A DNA stretch of 64,000 nt from Lingula anatina (lineage: Eukaryota; Brachiopoda; Lingulata; Lingulida; Lingulidae). The stretch is from NCBI RefSeq assembly GCF_001039355.2, contig NW_019774859.1, positions 369,797 through 433,796 on the forward strand, written 5' to 3'. Made by a program: the position numbers and the translations under genes. Numbering within the stretch: position 1 is the stretch's first letter; each line of letters starts with the position of its first letter. Below the pieces are notes generated by a model, which saw only the letters and a list, made by a program, of their open reading frames with translations, was not told the DNA's origin and ran no database searches. Below, piece by piece: positions 50,567 to 62,580 of the stretch.

Positions 50567-53500
50567 ATGAACAAATGAATAAATAAATAAATAAATAAAT
50601 AACAACGAACCGGCCTTGAAAAAAAGGGCAAACAGATAAACACAAAAAAGTCTCTTCATGCTGAGTGTTTTCCCAAAAAGGAAACACGCCCAGTCAGCAC
50701 ATGTTATGTTTCATTATAAGTTGGCCTTTGTTGATGATAACGACACAGAGAAGAAAACATTAGCCGGGAGGAAGAACTGGATTGCAGTTCAATATTTTTA
50801 TATCATGAAAGAAAATGCGGTTGAAAGAAGAGCATATCTTTCTGGGACTTGTTGATGTTCTGACTGTATCACAACAATATCTTGTTCGCAAGGAATACCA
50901 ATAGCTCTATTACCCACCAAGATTAATCTACAGCAATATCATTTTCTGTTGCAAAACTTCCCAAGCGTATAAATATAATAAAGAATCCTCCTACAGAAAC
51001 ATTAATACAACTTCGCATCATGAATCAATATTTCATTGAAACGACGCCCCCTACCCACGCACTCAGTTCTCTTATTTCTAGCTGATTATCAAAAGGGTTT
51101 TTTTGTTCGATTCTTTACGAACCTTGACGGGTGCATTATGAGTTGCTAGATGTGATAAAATAACGGGCGCATATTTTTTGCTATAACTGTTTGTAGATTT
51201 CGACGATTGATCTGATATTATATTGTCATGACTAACAAAACTGACTTCAATACTGAGAAGCTTTAATTACCCATACGTCTTTGACATGGAACATGTTGCT
51301 TAAAAGGTCTTAATCAGCCTTTTTTTCCTCATTGTAACTATGACGGTGCATTATTTAGAACTGATAAACATCATTTAATTTTCGTTGTTATTATGATAAG
51401 GATTTTCTATATTCAACTTTATTTCATTGTCAGAAATATTTAGCAGTATTTTAGACTCACAACAGACAAGATTCTTGCGTAAACAGAAATAAACTTTTCC
51501 TGGTAATTTAAATGTATTATAAACTGTCCGAGACGTGGTTTTAACCCACGGCGACATACTGAAGACGGAATGTTCATTTTTATTTTCGACTTTCTAAATG
51601 GACAACCCATTGTCGTCCATCTGTTGTTAAATCTGGACAAGCGTCCGGTCAAGCGGTCAAGACGGCACAGATGACCATGGCAGCTTGTAGCAAGACGCTA
51701 TCTCTTTTACCATCGATCGGACTTCTCGGGGGTAAACAATGAACCAGATACTGCGAAAAACACACGAGGGAAGACAACAAAAAGGCGATGAGGAAATTGC
51801 CATCTATTTAAAAAGGACTCAAGCGTTCGCGGAAATCGTCAGCTAATAGATTCTTCAAATTCAATAAGCTTAGGGAAACAGTAGCACTGGAAGTGTGAAA
51901 AACATAGAACGCGAAGAAAGGCGCACAAAGACGAGGAGGTGTTTTAAACACAATCAGTTGAGGAAGTCGGTGACTAACTACGTCCACTTCCCCCCTTCTG
52001 TTTCTCTCCCCCCCTCCCCCTCACTGCGTTCTTTTCAGATGGGTCGGGCAAGTTTCTGCCTTTGTCCCAAAGTGACATAATGCGCCTGTTTTTGTTTTAT
52101 TTCCATTACAAGAATCACTTTCCTCGCCATTGTTCGCTCGCCCCACAGGTGTCGGCTGCGGTTGCCACAGGTGTGGAAACGCTGGCAAAACACTTAAACG
52201 CCGACACATACCCTAAATATTTGGAACAAACTCAAATACCTTTAATCACAGGTATTTGTGACCAAGCTGTGGGATCCCCCTTCTTCTGCGTCCCCCCTCT
52301 CTCTTTCTCTCTCACTTTCTCTCTATCTCTTCAACCTTGAGGCTAGTTGCTCAACCGCCACATTGCAAACATACCAATCTATTTGTTCAAAACCGCATTT
52401 TTATCACCAGCTAATTAAATAGCATAACCACAAATGAAATGCTGAGATTTTTCCCCATTCCTTGTTTACATAGAATTAAAGAACTGGAGTGCTTGTCAGG
52501 TTTAATACTGACACGATTCTAAGAAGATGCGGTTGATATTAAGTTGTTTGCCCTCAGTTGGCCAAAATTGTTTAACTGACCCAGAGTGGACAGTCATTTA
52601 ACAAGCAATGACCACTAATAATGATGCTCGGTATGAACATTAGCAACAATAACAAGGCCCCGTGGGCGATTATTTAGAAAATCCATGGGGTAATGATATT
52701 TACTCGATACAGGATCATTGCCCCTTTTTTTGCTCTTTTCACTGTCAAGTTTGATGCAGACCAATTACATAAAGACCCGAGCGTGTTTATTGCAACAACT
52801 TCCGAACTTAAGTTTTAACAGTTTAATTTTAAATCTGCCACGGCTTTGTATAATTGTAAGTCTCAGCTTGAGAGCATGTTTTTCTTCTTTTTTTTGTCGA
52901 AAGGAGGGGGTTCGGATAAATATTCATCCTTTCCATTCTTATTGTGCTATATAGCCGGCGTGCATAGGAAAGTGTGCATCAAATGCACACACGTTCTTAC
53001 AAAGATAAGTCTGGGGGGGTAAAACACGGGGTAAAACACTCTTATATAATAAACCACCAATTAGATATATCTTATATTTATATTCTGCTGGGTTAAAAAA
53101 TCGGAAACATATTTGGTCTCCTTGTCTGACGTAACCCTAGCCATCTTGCAGTAAATCGGTGCATTCTTTCGCGTCTTAAAACAGTTGTTCTGATGTGGTG
53201 TAATCAGATTAGGCGGTTGATAAGTCCGTTAACATCGCTGCCCTTACAACCCCCCTCCTCTCTCTGTCTGGACACCCTGAAGGCCACGCTTAGCTAATGT
53301 TAACTCCCATTAACGTGCCTAGGGGCGCGCCCCTTCGTACAACCTTGACGTGCGGGGTGAATGAATCATTTTGATAAATCCTGACACCAGATTTCTTACC
53401 ATTATTATTGTCATTAACATCATTTATTTGATATGTCTTTGTGGCGAATTCAAGACGAGTTGACTTCCCAAGTTTGGCATTGTGATTTCGAGTTTAAGGT

Positions 53501-55048
53501 CGATTAAAAGTGGCAAGCAACTTTTGTTGCCCAGATCTAGATTTTGGTGAGGAGAGAGAGAAGGCCCTGTTACTCTTCACTTTCACTGCTAACAGCTTCA
53601 CTCTCAGAACATGTATTTCCGTCCTTCCCTCCTTCAAAGCCTTAACCTCTGTAATAATCAGGATCTTTAAGGCAAGAAATGCAGACCATCAATGCACCAG
53701 TTTCTTTTCATTCGCAACTTACATTTTCACTCCATTATGACAACCCCGCTTCCCTACTACACTAACAATGATTCTTCGCCATTAAACCAGCGGTATTGCT
53801 GTTTTTGTAGACGTACGACTAGGGTCGTTACCATTACACTACATTATCAGACGAAAGTTAGCGTCAGTAACCATTACTTCTACTACATTTAACCGGAGTG
53901 TAGAGCAAAAGGGGTTTGGTAACCAGTTCACGGCGTTCCAGCTACATAAGAGCGATCAGACGCTGCGGCGATAGAAGCAACAGAACGGATTTCGCGTTCG
54001 AACTTCATAACCGCTCCTATAACTTCAAATATGAAGGGTGTAGATTACGTCTTGCCGTGTCGTTATAACACCCCCCGGCGCTTACTGTACACGGCGCAAT
54101 ACTAATGAATGAGTTTGTCCTTACAGAGACACATTCAATGTATTCAATGTGTACGTTGGCAACAAAGCTGCACAAAAACCGAGTGCAGATTATGAAATAC
54201 TAGGTAACCAGTTTGAATGGGGGTATTAGAGCCGTATTAAGCATAGAACACTGCTTGGACGAGGGAGGGGGGACGCGACACTGACTAAATTACTTAATGG
54301 TAATCCTACAACACCACTCAAGTCTCTGTACGTAACATTAACACACAGCGAGGAGGGGTATTCGTATCAATCCCCCGTTGTTTTTAAATATGGATACATA
54401 TTAAGGGGAGGTGAGAAAAAGAAACGTAGAATGATACACAAAATGAACGCCCAACAGCTGAAACTACGACAGGAGGCGACTTTTAATCCCGAGTAATCTA
54501 TCCCTAACTCTTGTTTAATCAGCCTATCACTTAATCACTTTACTGGCAATAACCCGCGTAAAATATTTGATCGTTTAATCAAATTGAGATGGGCTAATTA
54601 GCAGGGGAATTACCAAGCGTCTCAAGGGGGAACGCTAGGGACCCGTGATGTAACGGTGGATCGGAGGGATTAGAGAAGTTAACTTGTTAAGGATGAGGTA
54701 CGAGGTCTCCCATAGACAGTACGGCGCCCGCACGCGGCCTGCACCTGTACGGGAACGACGAGATGCCTGAGAAAACGAAAGCCAGCGTGATTGAATAATT
54801 TGTTCGTTTTCTTTAAATTACCGGGGATGTTTCGTGAAACGCTGAGTGCATTTTTGACTTCAGGGCCCCTACTTTTTTACTTTCGGTGGCATTCTGTTTT
54901 GTCTTAGTTCTTAGGATTAAAAATACAATAATTTCGTTAACTTACCAGGGATTTTAGAGTCCATTTCTGTCGCTTTATCGGAATGTAACGGTAGTCGCCC
55001 CGTGACGCTCACGACAGCTTGGATGCACACAGCTGCTAACAGTAACAT
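32794..55048 (-). CDS. CHRD: Chordin, secreted BMP antagonist; 22 coding exons, 908 aa
   Basis: Exons, minus strand: 55048-54946, 50373-50273, 44926-44794, 41559-41482, 40607-40487, 40232-40139, 39880-39739, 39534-39406, 38855-38785, 38524-38383, 38085-37979, 37378-37244, 36955-36799, 36503-36283, 36118-36005, 35834-35628, 35360-35261, 34596-34469, 34134-34026, 33718-33552, 33203-33110, 32867-32794 (2727 nt). Signal peptide MLLLAAVCIQAVVSVTG. CR1 (VWC, 10 Cys) about residues 35-110. Four CHRD repeats about 139-617 (VFTSLLTGKG, ETFSGLLEPEVPDG, EFQGVLSGRE, GTAGHAWVAFD). CR2 645-716, CR3 728-797, CR4 822-884, each with all 10 cysteines. A 24-residue basic tail (RRGRRRKNRRK) follows. This is the full chordin architecture (human 955 aa). 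It acts outside the cell by sequestering BMP ligands and is normally released by tolloid proteases. Exon 12 carries a basic loop (NRKGRRKRVTKM). Introns 1-3 are long (4.6, 5.3, 3.2 kb) and likely hold enhancers. Start chosen for the signal peptide. Stop codon overlaps AATAAA. Confidence 0.96.
34220..34300. repeat. (TG)n-rich microsatellite in a chordin intron
   Basis: Interrupted tg/tgcg repeats in the intron between exons 19 and 18 of chordin. Confidence 0.85.
37723..37805 (+). tRNA. tRNA-Leu(UAA)
   Basis: 83 nt including the discriminator A. Acceptor ends ACCAGGA and TCCTGGT pair. A-box-like GGCCGAGTGGTTAAGGCG; anticodon stem TTGGA/TCCAA with loop CTTAAGA, anticodon TAA. Extra arm GGACGAATGTCC, T-arm GTGGGTTCGAACCCCAC. 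T-run terminator at 37813-37817. No intron. It lies antisense in chordin intron 11 (between exons 12 and 11). Confidence 0.98.
38997..39079 (-). tRNA. tRNA-Leu(UAA)
   Basis: Minus-strand copy differing from the tRNA at 37723 by one base in the extra arm (GGACAAATGTCC instead of GGACGAATGTCC). Anticodon TAA. Minus-strand T-run (TTTTTT) about 10 nt downstream at 38984-38989. It lies sense in chordin intron 8 (between exons 9 and 8). Confidence 0.98.
44312..44359. repeat. (GA)n microsatellite, chordin intron 3
   Basis: About 22 GA units. A complementary (TC)n run lies 360 bp away at 44717-44745. Confidence 0.95.
44717..44745. repeat. (TC)n microsatellite near chordin exon 3 donor
   Basis: About 14 TC units, 49 bp intronic to the exon 3 donor; in the transcript this is a GA run. 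Confidence 0.95.
44927..50272. other. Chordin intron 2 (5.3 kb)
   Basis: No coding exon recognised. It contains three perfect TGACGTCA (CRE/ATF) palindromes at 46001, 48945 and 49089 and three GCAGACGACA words (45958 minus, 45984 minus, 48909 plus). Two of the CRE words lie within 30 bp of a GCAGACGACA. A homopolymer G run sits at 48471-48485. Confidence 0.5.
50374..54945. other. Chordin intron 1 (4.6 kb)
   Basis: No coding exon recognised. Contains (AAAT)n at 50528-50602. The rest is AT-rich with a few C/G homopolymer tracts. Confidence 0.5.
50528..50602. repeat. (AAAT)n microsatellite, chordin intron 1
   Basis: Two blocks of aaat units separated by gaacaaatgaat; explains the YLFIYLFI-type open frames on the minus strand. 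Confidence 0.95.
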
Positions 55049-56239
55049 TTTCCTCTGTTCCGTCTGCTTGAAGATACCTAGATACCTCAACGAGGAAAGT
55101 CCACGGTAATCCTCTCGTCTTCCCTCCGCAAAATAAAGTCTAAGATGCAAACTCCTTAATTTCCAGTCCAAATGAGTGTCAAATTCTGCTCACAAAGATC
55201 CGAGGAAAGGAGCGGGCCTAAACCGCTGCAAACCGCTGCCGTGAGTCAGGCAGTCGTTGCAGACAGACTCGCTGTAAAGCACGCTAAACTGCGCTTGAGA
55301 CGAGCCGCATGCCGCTCGACGTTAATTGTTCAAATTTCAAAGCTATCACACGGTGTAGGTCTTGTATACGTCTTAACAAACGCTCGTGTCCACACTTAAT
55401 GCGTCTGCCCACCACCGGTCAGAAGAACTGGTCCTAACCGTCCACTATAAATAGAAGTAAAAAGAATATGAATCAATGTGCCCGTGTGTAATCAGTCGCC
55501 GTGATAATCTAACTGTGCACTGGTAAACTTCAGAAGAGCGTTCGTCGGAGAAGTGCACTGCCGCGAATATTGTACAACCTCCTTCTGCGGATCCCAGCGA
55601 ATGTTTGTTACCTCACAGTAGCAGTCTAGTCAACTGTCCGTCTATCTGTCATTCGCTCACAGTTAACTACATATGATTCGTGGGGGCTGCACGAGGAGCG
55701 GTCACGTGACCCGAGTGGCCGGTGATTAAGGGGTGTCTGTATTAACCCATTCAGGGCTTCCGGCGATGTGAAAGAGAAAGGGATGCTCAGTGAAGCGTGA
55801 GCTGCCTGGTAACACACCCGCTTTCCCTTTACTCTTCGCTTGGCTTCACCAGTGAAATATCGTGCGCTTTTCTTTTTACATGGCTTCGTGCCCTGAGTGT
55901 ATGGCTTACATCTGTTGCTTTCAAACCATCAGCTGTTGTTGCTGATCACACGGGTAACGCAGGGTGCACAAAACGAGGATATAGACCTCTGAATTACCAA
56001 CAGAATTGGAATGTAAATAAAGAAGATGTTCTTATTTTTAACTGCGTGTCAGTAAGAAGGAAGTTTATTTGGTTTTCTGTCAGAAAAAAGAAATTACGTG
56101 TAGGTAATGATGCGGATGGTATCCAGATGCTTTTTAGATTAAACAAAATATGGCTAAATAACTGGAAAAGAAAACGTTTCTCTATGTATCTATGTTAATT
56201 TGTTAATTTTCTCTTTTTTTCTTTCACACTCTTTCCTCT

Positions 56240-56246
<7 letters not shown>

Positions 56247-56281
<35 letters not shown>
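56247..56281. repeat. (TC)n microsatellite
   Basis: About 17 TC units following a short C/T tract. Confidence 0.95.
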
Positions 56282-56283
<2 letters not shown>

Positions 56284-59200
56284 CATTCATGTGACACATA
56301 TAGCGTAAGACGCACTTAATGATTTTCAGATTAACATCGCTTAAATATGCACGCGCGTTCGAGCAATAAATCAGGTTCTGTCACCCGTTCTAGATAGACC
56401 GAATAATGGAATTAATAGACAGAAAAATTGAAATCAACTACCGAATAACCTTGAGAGATGACTCGGTGTCGAGTTGGGTTTTGTTACCACCCGATAAAGT
56501 GTAATGGATCTGGGGGTCAGAAGACGCTGCCTGAGGCACTAAGCTCGTAACGTGCAATGATTCCGTATGCTATTATTAAATTGGTTTGTACTAGGACCTA
56601 TTATGCCCGTGTCAGTCAAATCTTGACTCAGACATAAAGAGTCAAGCAACGTTGCGAGTGGCAGTAACGCTAGGTTATCGGTTAAAGTGATATAGAAATA
56701 TTGCACCCCCCCCTTCCTCCATTCCTATATCGGGCCCATTTCCCATAGAAAATGTCAATGCAGTAAAATTCGCATAAACCGTCACAACATAATTTGAATT
56801 ATTTGTAATCTCGAACAAATCTAACGAAACGAATTCGCGATGCTACTGATTACGCACATATAAACATATGGAAATATATCACATTTCTATCGTGCCCTTT
56901 TCGTTTGGTAACAAGACTTCATTAAGTCGAAAGACAAAAAAGAAATCCAGTCTCGATTTTTTCAGGCATACCCACGCACGCGTTCGACCCCGCAGACAGG
57001 CCCGATAGCGTCTTTTGCAATCATAACCGCTGAGATTATTACGCATTTTTTTACAGCATTAAATACCCGAAGTCAAAGGTCCGTCCCGACTGAGCCTTAT
57101 AACATTTGCACTTTATTAACTAAAATTTCGTTTGGTAGCTTTCAAGATCAGGGGTCTGAGAACTCCATGCTCGAGCAAGACAGAAGGTTTAAGTGCTTAG
57201 AACGAGAGGGAAGTTAAAGGATGTTTTTACAGTCCCGTGGTGCGGTTATTGAGAGAACAAGGCTTGTAACAGTGTTATTTTGGTTTCTGGGTTGGCCCTT
57301 TCTCCGCGGTGATGCGGACTTTCGTCTCATTGTGGATGTACTATATGTGAGATATTAACTATTAAATATTATTCCTAGATACTGTACATACAAGTACGCC
57401 TACGTACAGTCACATTAATGCGTACATCTACATGTCCATGTACTGGTAGATATTTGTCATATCCAAGGTTTCAACAATATATTTTGATATCTACACAGAA
57501 ACGTCAAAGACATTCAACCACAGAATGTAATTAAGTGCAATGCTTCTTTTTATTGGTATGTAATGTGAAAAAAAGAATTTTCAAAAAAAAAAAAAAAAAA
57601 AATCATAAGTATATGTTGGTGGGAATTATTTATATACATAAGTAAAATTGTGAAGTTGTAGACACATGTAATGCAGTTGCACCGTAATAATATATTATCG
57701 TTATAACATTATCGATTTTTAGATTTTTCCAAAAAATCCAATGCACTCAAAATTACCTACCTTACACTACACTTTTGAAAACCGTTATAGACGTACCATA
57801 CCCTAGCCAAACCCTGTGAAATCTTAACAAAAACTATTACGATCTTCTCAACACACGTGTCAAATATACTGTTTATTGAAGAATATAAGATACCATACAT
57901 CTCCACGTGGGTTATACAAGGACATTTATAGGCTGCCACAGAATTATATCAGGGACATAATTTCTCATTAATCGAATATTGTAAGTGATTCCATTCCCCC
58001 TCCCCCTTTTTGGGCTGCAGTGTTTCCTCGCCCTCTCGGACAAAAATCTGGCGATTGAGGGGACGGTCGTATCGCGTATCGCCGGTTGCGCGGTATGTTA
58101 ATGTTTATGAAGCGTTAAAATGGTCACATTTTCTCCTCTGTCCGAGTAAGCAAACAAATAACAGGAGCACGTATCGAACCCAAACGTTGAGGAATGCGCA
58201 GACAATGCGAGCTAGTGAGAGCCGGGAAGAACGTGTTTATATTTTTATTACTTTATTATTACAGTGGTCGAGACCGCAGCACGCGCTTGTTCAACCAGTC
58301 ACTGATGCAAACGTTCAAAGACGGGTTCAGTTCCGGCTCAACAAAGGAAGAATCCGTTCGAGTCGTTGGAGGAACAAGACGCTTGATTGCAATTTACTTT
58401 GTATCAGCCGTCAATAAATCACCCCGTCACTTATAACGATGACCGCCAGGTTGACTTGGTCATTGGCGAAGGATTGTAAGCAAACGGCAGTCTGCTGAAA
58501 TTTGGACTAAAACGAGTTTTGTTTTAACGGGCACGAACGCGGCACCGGTAGTTAACTCTTACTGAGCAGAAGGTTAAATTTGGACTCGAGCGATCATAGG
58601 TCTTGCTAAAAGGGTACAAGCCTCCCGTGTGAGGTGCCCCAAGTTAAATAATGACCTTTACGTTGACCAATGGTCACTCACCTTTTATTCAACTCAGATT
58701 CTTTTATGTAATACGGACACCATGGAAAAATCTCAAAAGATTGCAGTAATAATAACGTACCGTACTTGGGCCACCATTAGAGTCGAGGCCATGTCAAAGA
58801 AATACGATTAGAATTAAGTTTGCATCGTGTTGTATTTTTGTTGTTCTCATGTATATTATACATCACTTGTGGGCGTGAATACCAAATAAAAAACTTCTTA
58901 TTGTTACAATTTTATAATTTCTCCAGCCTATCCCAATGACTGCAGTGAGATCCAGAATCTCGAAGACGTTTATGCTTTTATCAAAATCTACCCTGCTTCT
59001 CTGCATATGGCGGTTAGATGGTGAACGTTTTAGAATTACGCCAATATTGCAAGTCTGCGGGTATACTCATAACACCGACCAAAAGTTTATAATTCATCAT
59101 TTCTTAATATAAATTGTGATGTTTTATTCATTTACGGTTTTCTATGAATAGTAACCGTACCTTACAGTGACAGGCACTTCTTTGTGAGCAGAAATAAGCT

Positions 59201-60366
59201 ACGTCTTATTTCGGTTGCTTCCTTCAAAACGTATTTCCTTAAGCTTAATTCTTGTTTGTAGAGTGTAGGGATACAAACACGCTACAATCTTTAATGTTTA
59301 AATAATTATTAATCCTTAGAAGTATGACCAGTTATTGGACCTTTAAAGATTATGCTAGAAAGAAAGAGCAGTTAAAGATGAGGTAGTCAGCTTGGACATC
59401 TAGAAAAACCGAGTACTCTGACCACCAAAGCCTCATTAAGGGTCTTAACAAGGGGCGTGTCCAAGACTCATCTTTGGACACCCTCAACGCGGGCAGTCTT
59501 TGTCCGAGGTAACGAGGATGACCGCCAGGTACGATGGAAAGCTCAGATAGGACGAGATACAGGTGTGAAAAGCTCATACGTTAACACAGGTTTTCTCACG
59601 TTAGCGGGGGGTCACGTAACTGATACCTGGCCGATTGCAGCGAGGTTACGTCATAATTACCCGCTTTAAGGGCGGAGAAAGAATGCGAAGTAAATTAAAC
59701 TTTGTGGCTATTTTGACAGTTTGTGTGGAGAATGTAGCGCCTTCGGTGGTGGAGTTAATTGATGGCTGTGTAAGAATTCCCCTCGGGCAGGTGATTAAAA
59801 AGAGAAAGAGAGAGACAGACTTATGTTAAACTCTTTCTGTCCACTATACATTGCGATCTTTGTTGTTTATAAAGGGTGCTGAAGTCGCATTCACTTGACA
59901 GTGAAAAAAAAAAAAAAAGATAGCAAGCAAAATTGTAATCCCAAATGACATTTCTTTTCTGATTTGTTGGTTGCACTAGCCTTACTTATCAGATTTTTAC
60001 ATCTTTGAACTTTTTTACTTGGTAAAAACGTTGTTTTCAGTGTACCACTCGGAGATGTTAAATCGATTGTAAATTCCCCCATTCTCTCGCTTTCATTCTC
60101 TCTCTTTCTCTCTTTCTCTCTAACACTTTCTCTTTTTCGTTAAGTTCAATCATGTACAGAAAGAAACAGGACAAAAACATCTCTCTCCCCTCACTCTCTC
60201 GTCTAGGCCTATATTGTAGCATACAATAAATTAGTGAACCACACCAAGGGCTACTCTCTGACCACCCACAGGGTGCGCTTGTCGTCTGCTGCAAAATTTT
60301 TGTATCGCTCATTCTTTAATTTGGAATATTTTCTCAGAAACCCCTGGTATAAGAGGGTAATCAAGT

Positions 60367-60502
60367 ACCCTTTACCAAGGTGGCAGACATTATAGGCAAA
60401 TTTTCAAAAAGCAGAGTACCTAATGATTGCCTTTTATTCTAAAGACATATATGTATATGTGAATATCTTGCGAAAAATCAAACTGTCGCCCTGGTAGAGG
60501 CT
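60367..60502. mobile_element. Short relative of the 29.5-kb foldback element, 136 bp
   Basis: Starts ACCCTTTACCAAGGTGGCAG and ends CTGTCGCCCTGGTAGAGGCT, matching the ends of the 740-bp element; the interior words gtgaatatct and aaaaatcaa also match. Flanks ggtaatcaagt / agcaatcaagg share 8 of 11 bases, consistent with an old 9-11-bp target duplication. The sequence immediately to the left (cctggtataagagggta) also resembles an element end. Confidence 0.75.
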
Positions 60503-62543
60503 AGCAATCAAGGATAATTTCTAAGCATTTTACTCTTGACCTTAGGTCTTTTGCAGTGTTGTCAGCCAAGACACGGGCAGTCAGACTAATAAACTTCCAA
60601 TTACGCCCCTCCTCCTCCTCCCCCCCCGACCTATCACAAGATTATCTGATTGAGCAATAACATATCTTCGTCGCCATCTTTGCGAAGTGATTGATAAATA
60701 ATTTGAAGTAACACCCCCGCACTGCTGAAATAACATCCCTGTCAGATAGAGCGGTCTTCCATCTTGATTGTAATTAGCGGCTAGCCTTGTTATGTAAATG
60801 TTAAACATGTTTTGTATTATTCCAAAATTCATTAGCTTAATCGATCTCAAAGATAGGAAAGCGGAAGCAATTTTTTCTCGCTTTAGGAAACGCTGATGAA
60901 CGTCCCCAAATAACAGCTAAGTGCTAAGTGCTTTAATTTCTGCAGGATTTCTGGTTACTTCCAAGCAAGTAAATGTTAACAATCGAGGAACGCACTTGCA
61001 GAGATAAGATAAAAGTTATCTTATTCAAAACGCAGTTTTCCTTGTTTCTGCTTAAACTGCTGTACTTTCATGATTTGAATTACAAAGTTTCCACAGCTAC
61101 AATATTACTGACTATTTGTATTTGTAAAGCAAACAATGGCACGTCTTGTAAGTGACTTATACGTCCATGCGCCGCGTATTAACGAATGCCTAAGGCTTAA
61201 CAATAAATAAACTTCCACCACTGCATTGCCATTTTAGACTCCTTCCATGTTTGTTCAAGCAAATGATATCTTTCCGGTAAATTGCGATCACTGATGCATA
61301 ATATGTTGATAAAGTTACATTCTTCTTAAGTGCAAAATTTTTAATGAGATCTTAAGAAGTAATATTGTTTATATTTTGAATTAATTGTCTTATCTGTTAT
61401 TGATCTGATTTGTTTTAGGTTATTTAAAAGGATTACCCAATGGATGGCAAATGTATAAATCTTGAATTGTTTTGAAAATATTGAAGTATGTTAATCATTT
61501 GTTGTAAAAATAGATAACAAGAATGTTCATACGAAAAACCATAGGTATTTTTTTAAATGCACACTGCGCAGATAAACGTCAAATTAAAGATTTTGACGAA
61601 ATGAATAGTATATTTATTTATAAAAGAAGATCAATATTTGAAAAATGAGTTTTACCGATGACGAATTGTAAAAGGAAATGTTACGACGGCCTTAAACGGG
61701 ATGACAAATGTACGCAAACACTCAAGTTAAAATAAAAGAAAGTTCGGACCAAACATCTTTTGTTTATTTATTCCAATTTTTAAATCGGCCAAAGACTAAC
61801 CAAAAATGTCATCTTTATTGTCTTTATTTTATCACCTCACAGTTTGTAGTAGAACTTTGTCTCCTTAGCCAACCTTTTTCTGAAAATTCTTGAAAAAAGA
61901 AAAAAAAGAAAAGAAAAGAAAATCGTCTTGAGAGGGCTCTTGAAGTAACCACTCCGTAATGCTCGCTAACGTTAACACATTCATCACCGTTGACTTGTAT
62001 AAAAACATTAATACGAACCCTGCACGTGTTATACAATAAAACAAACGAAATTCGGCATCCCACACACAAATGTATAGAAATAGAAATACGTACAGACAGA
62101 ATATTCCTTTCAGTTCGTCTTGCACAACATAAACAGAACGTGAAACTTGCGGGCTCTGTTCAACTCCAACATTGCTTTACCTCCAACAAGATACCACGGC
62201 GTATCTTAGCTTGGAATGTTCGTATTGTAATCTTGATTAAATATTTTGAAAACTGGGGGACAAAGCACGAAAACTACTTAAAATACGAAAAATACCGGGT
62301 TGCCCACACGTTCGCTTACTGTAGCTTTATTTATCTTTCTTATAATAATCTTCATTCATTCGATGTTATTTTCTACCACTGCGTAATTTCAATAATTTTT
62401 TTCTCCATTCCTACTACTTATAAGACCATTGTAATAACGACTGGGCAAATATAATTATTTTCACTTTGAAAAATGGAAAGGAGTAACAAATGTTTCACTC
62501 TTTGGTTTTCTTTACCTGACGCACATGTTTGGTTTTAGTTGGT

Positions 62544-62545
<2 letters not shown>

Positions 62546-62574
<29 letters not shown>
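62546..62574. repeat. (GA)n microsatellite
   Basis: About 14 GA units, followed by GA-rich sequence that yields spurious Glu/Arg open frames. Confidence 0.95.

Positions 62575-62580
<6 letters not shown>

Noticed and set aside
50249-50687. 136-codon minus-strand frame with FIYLFIYLF stretch
   Set aside because: Only its end (50373-50273) is the chordin CR1 exon; the rest is intron containing the AAAT microsatellite.
51520-51660. tRNA-like T-arm (gtggttttaaccca) in chordin intron 1
   Set aside because: No matching acceptor or anticodon arms; the B-box match is poor.
55440-55452. tataaata word near the chordin start
   Set aside because: It reads in the plus direction, whereas chordin is transcribed on minus, and it lies about 400 bp from the start codon.
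55797-56198. 133-codon plus-strand frame upstream of chordin
   Set aside because: No recognisable domain, no splice or promoter context, composition like the surrounding intergenic DNA.
58010-58417. 135-codon plus-strand frame
   Set aside because: Overlaps a second frame of similar length, no recognisable domain, no supporting signals.
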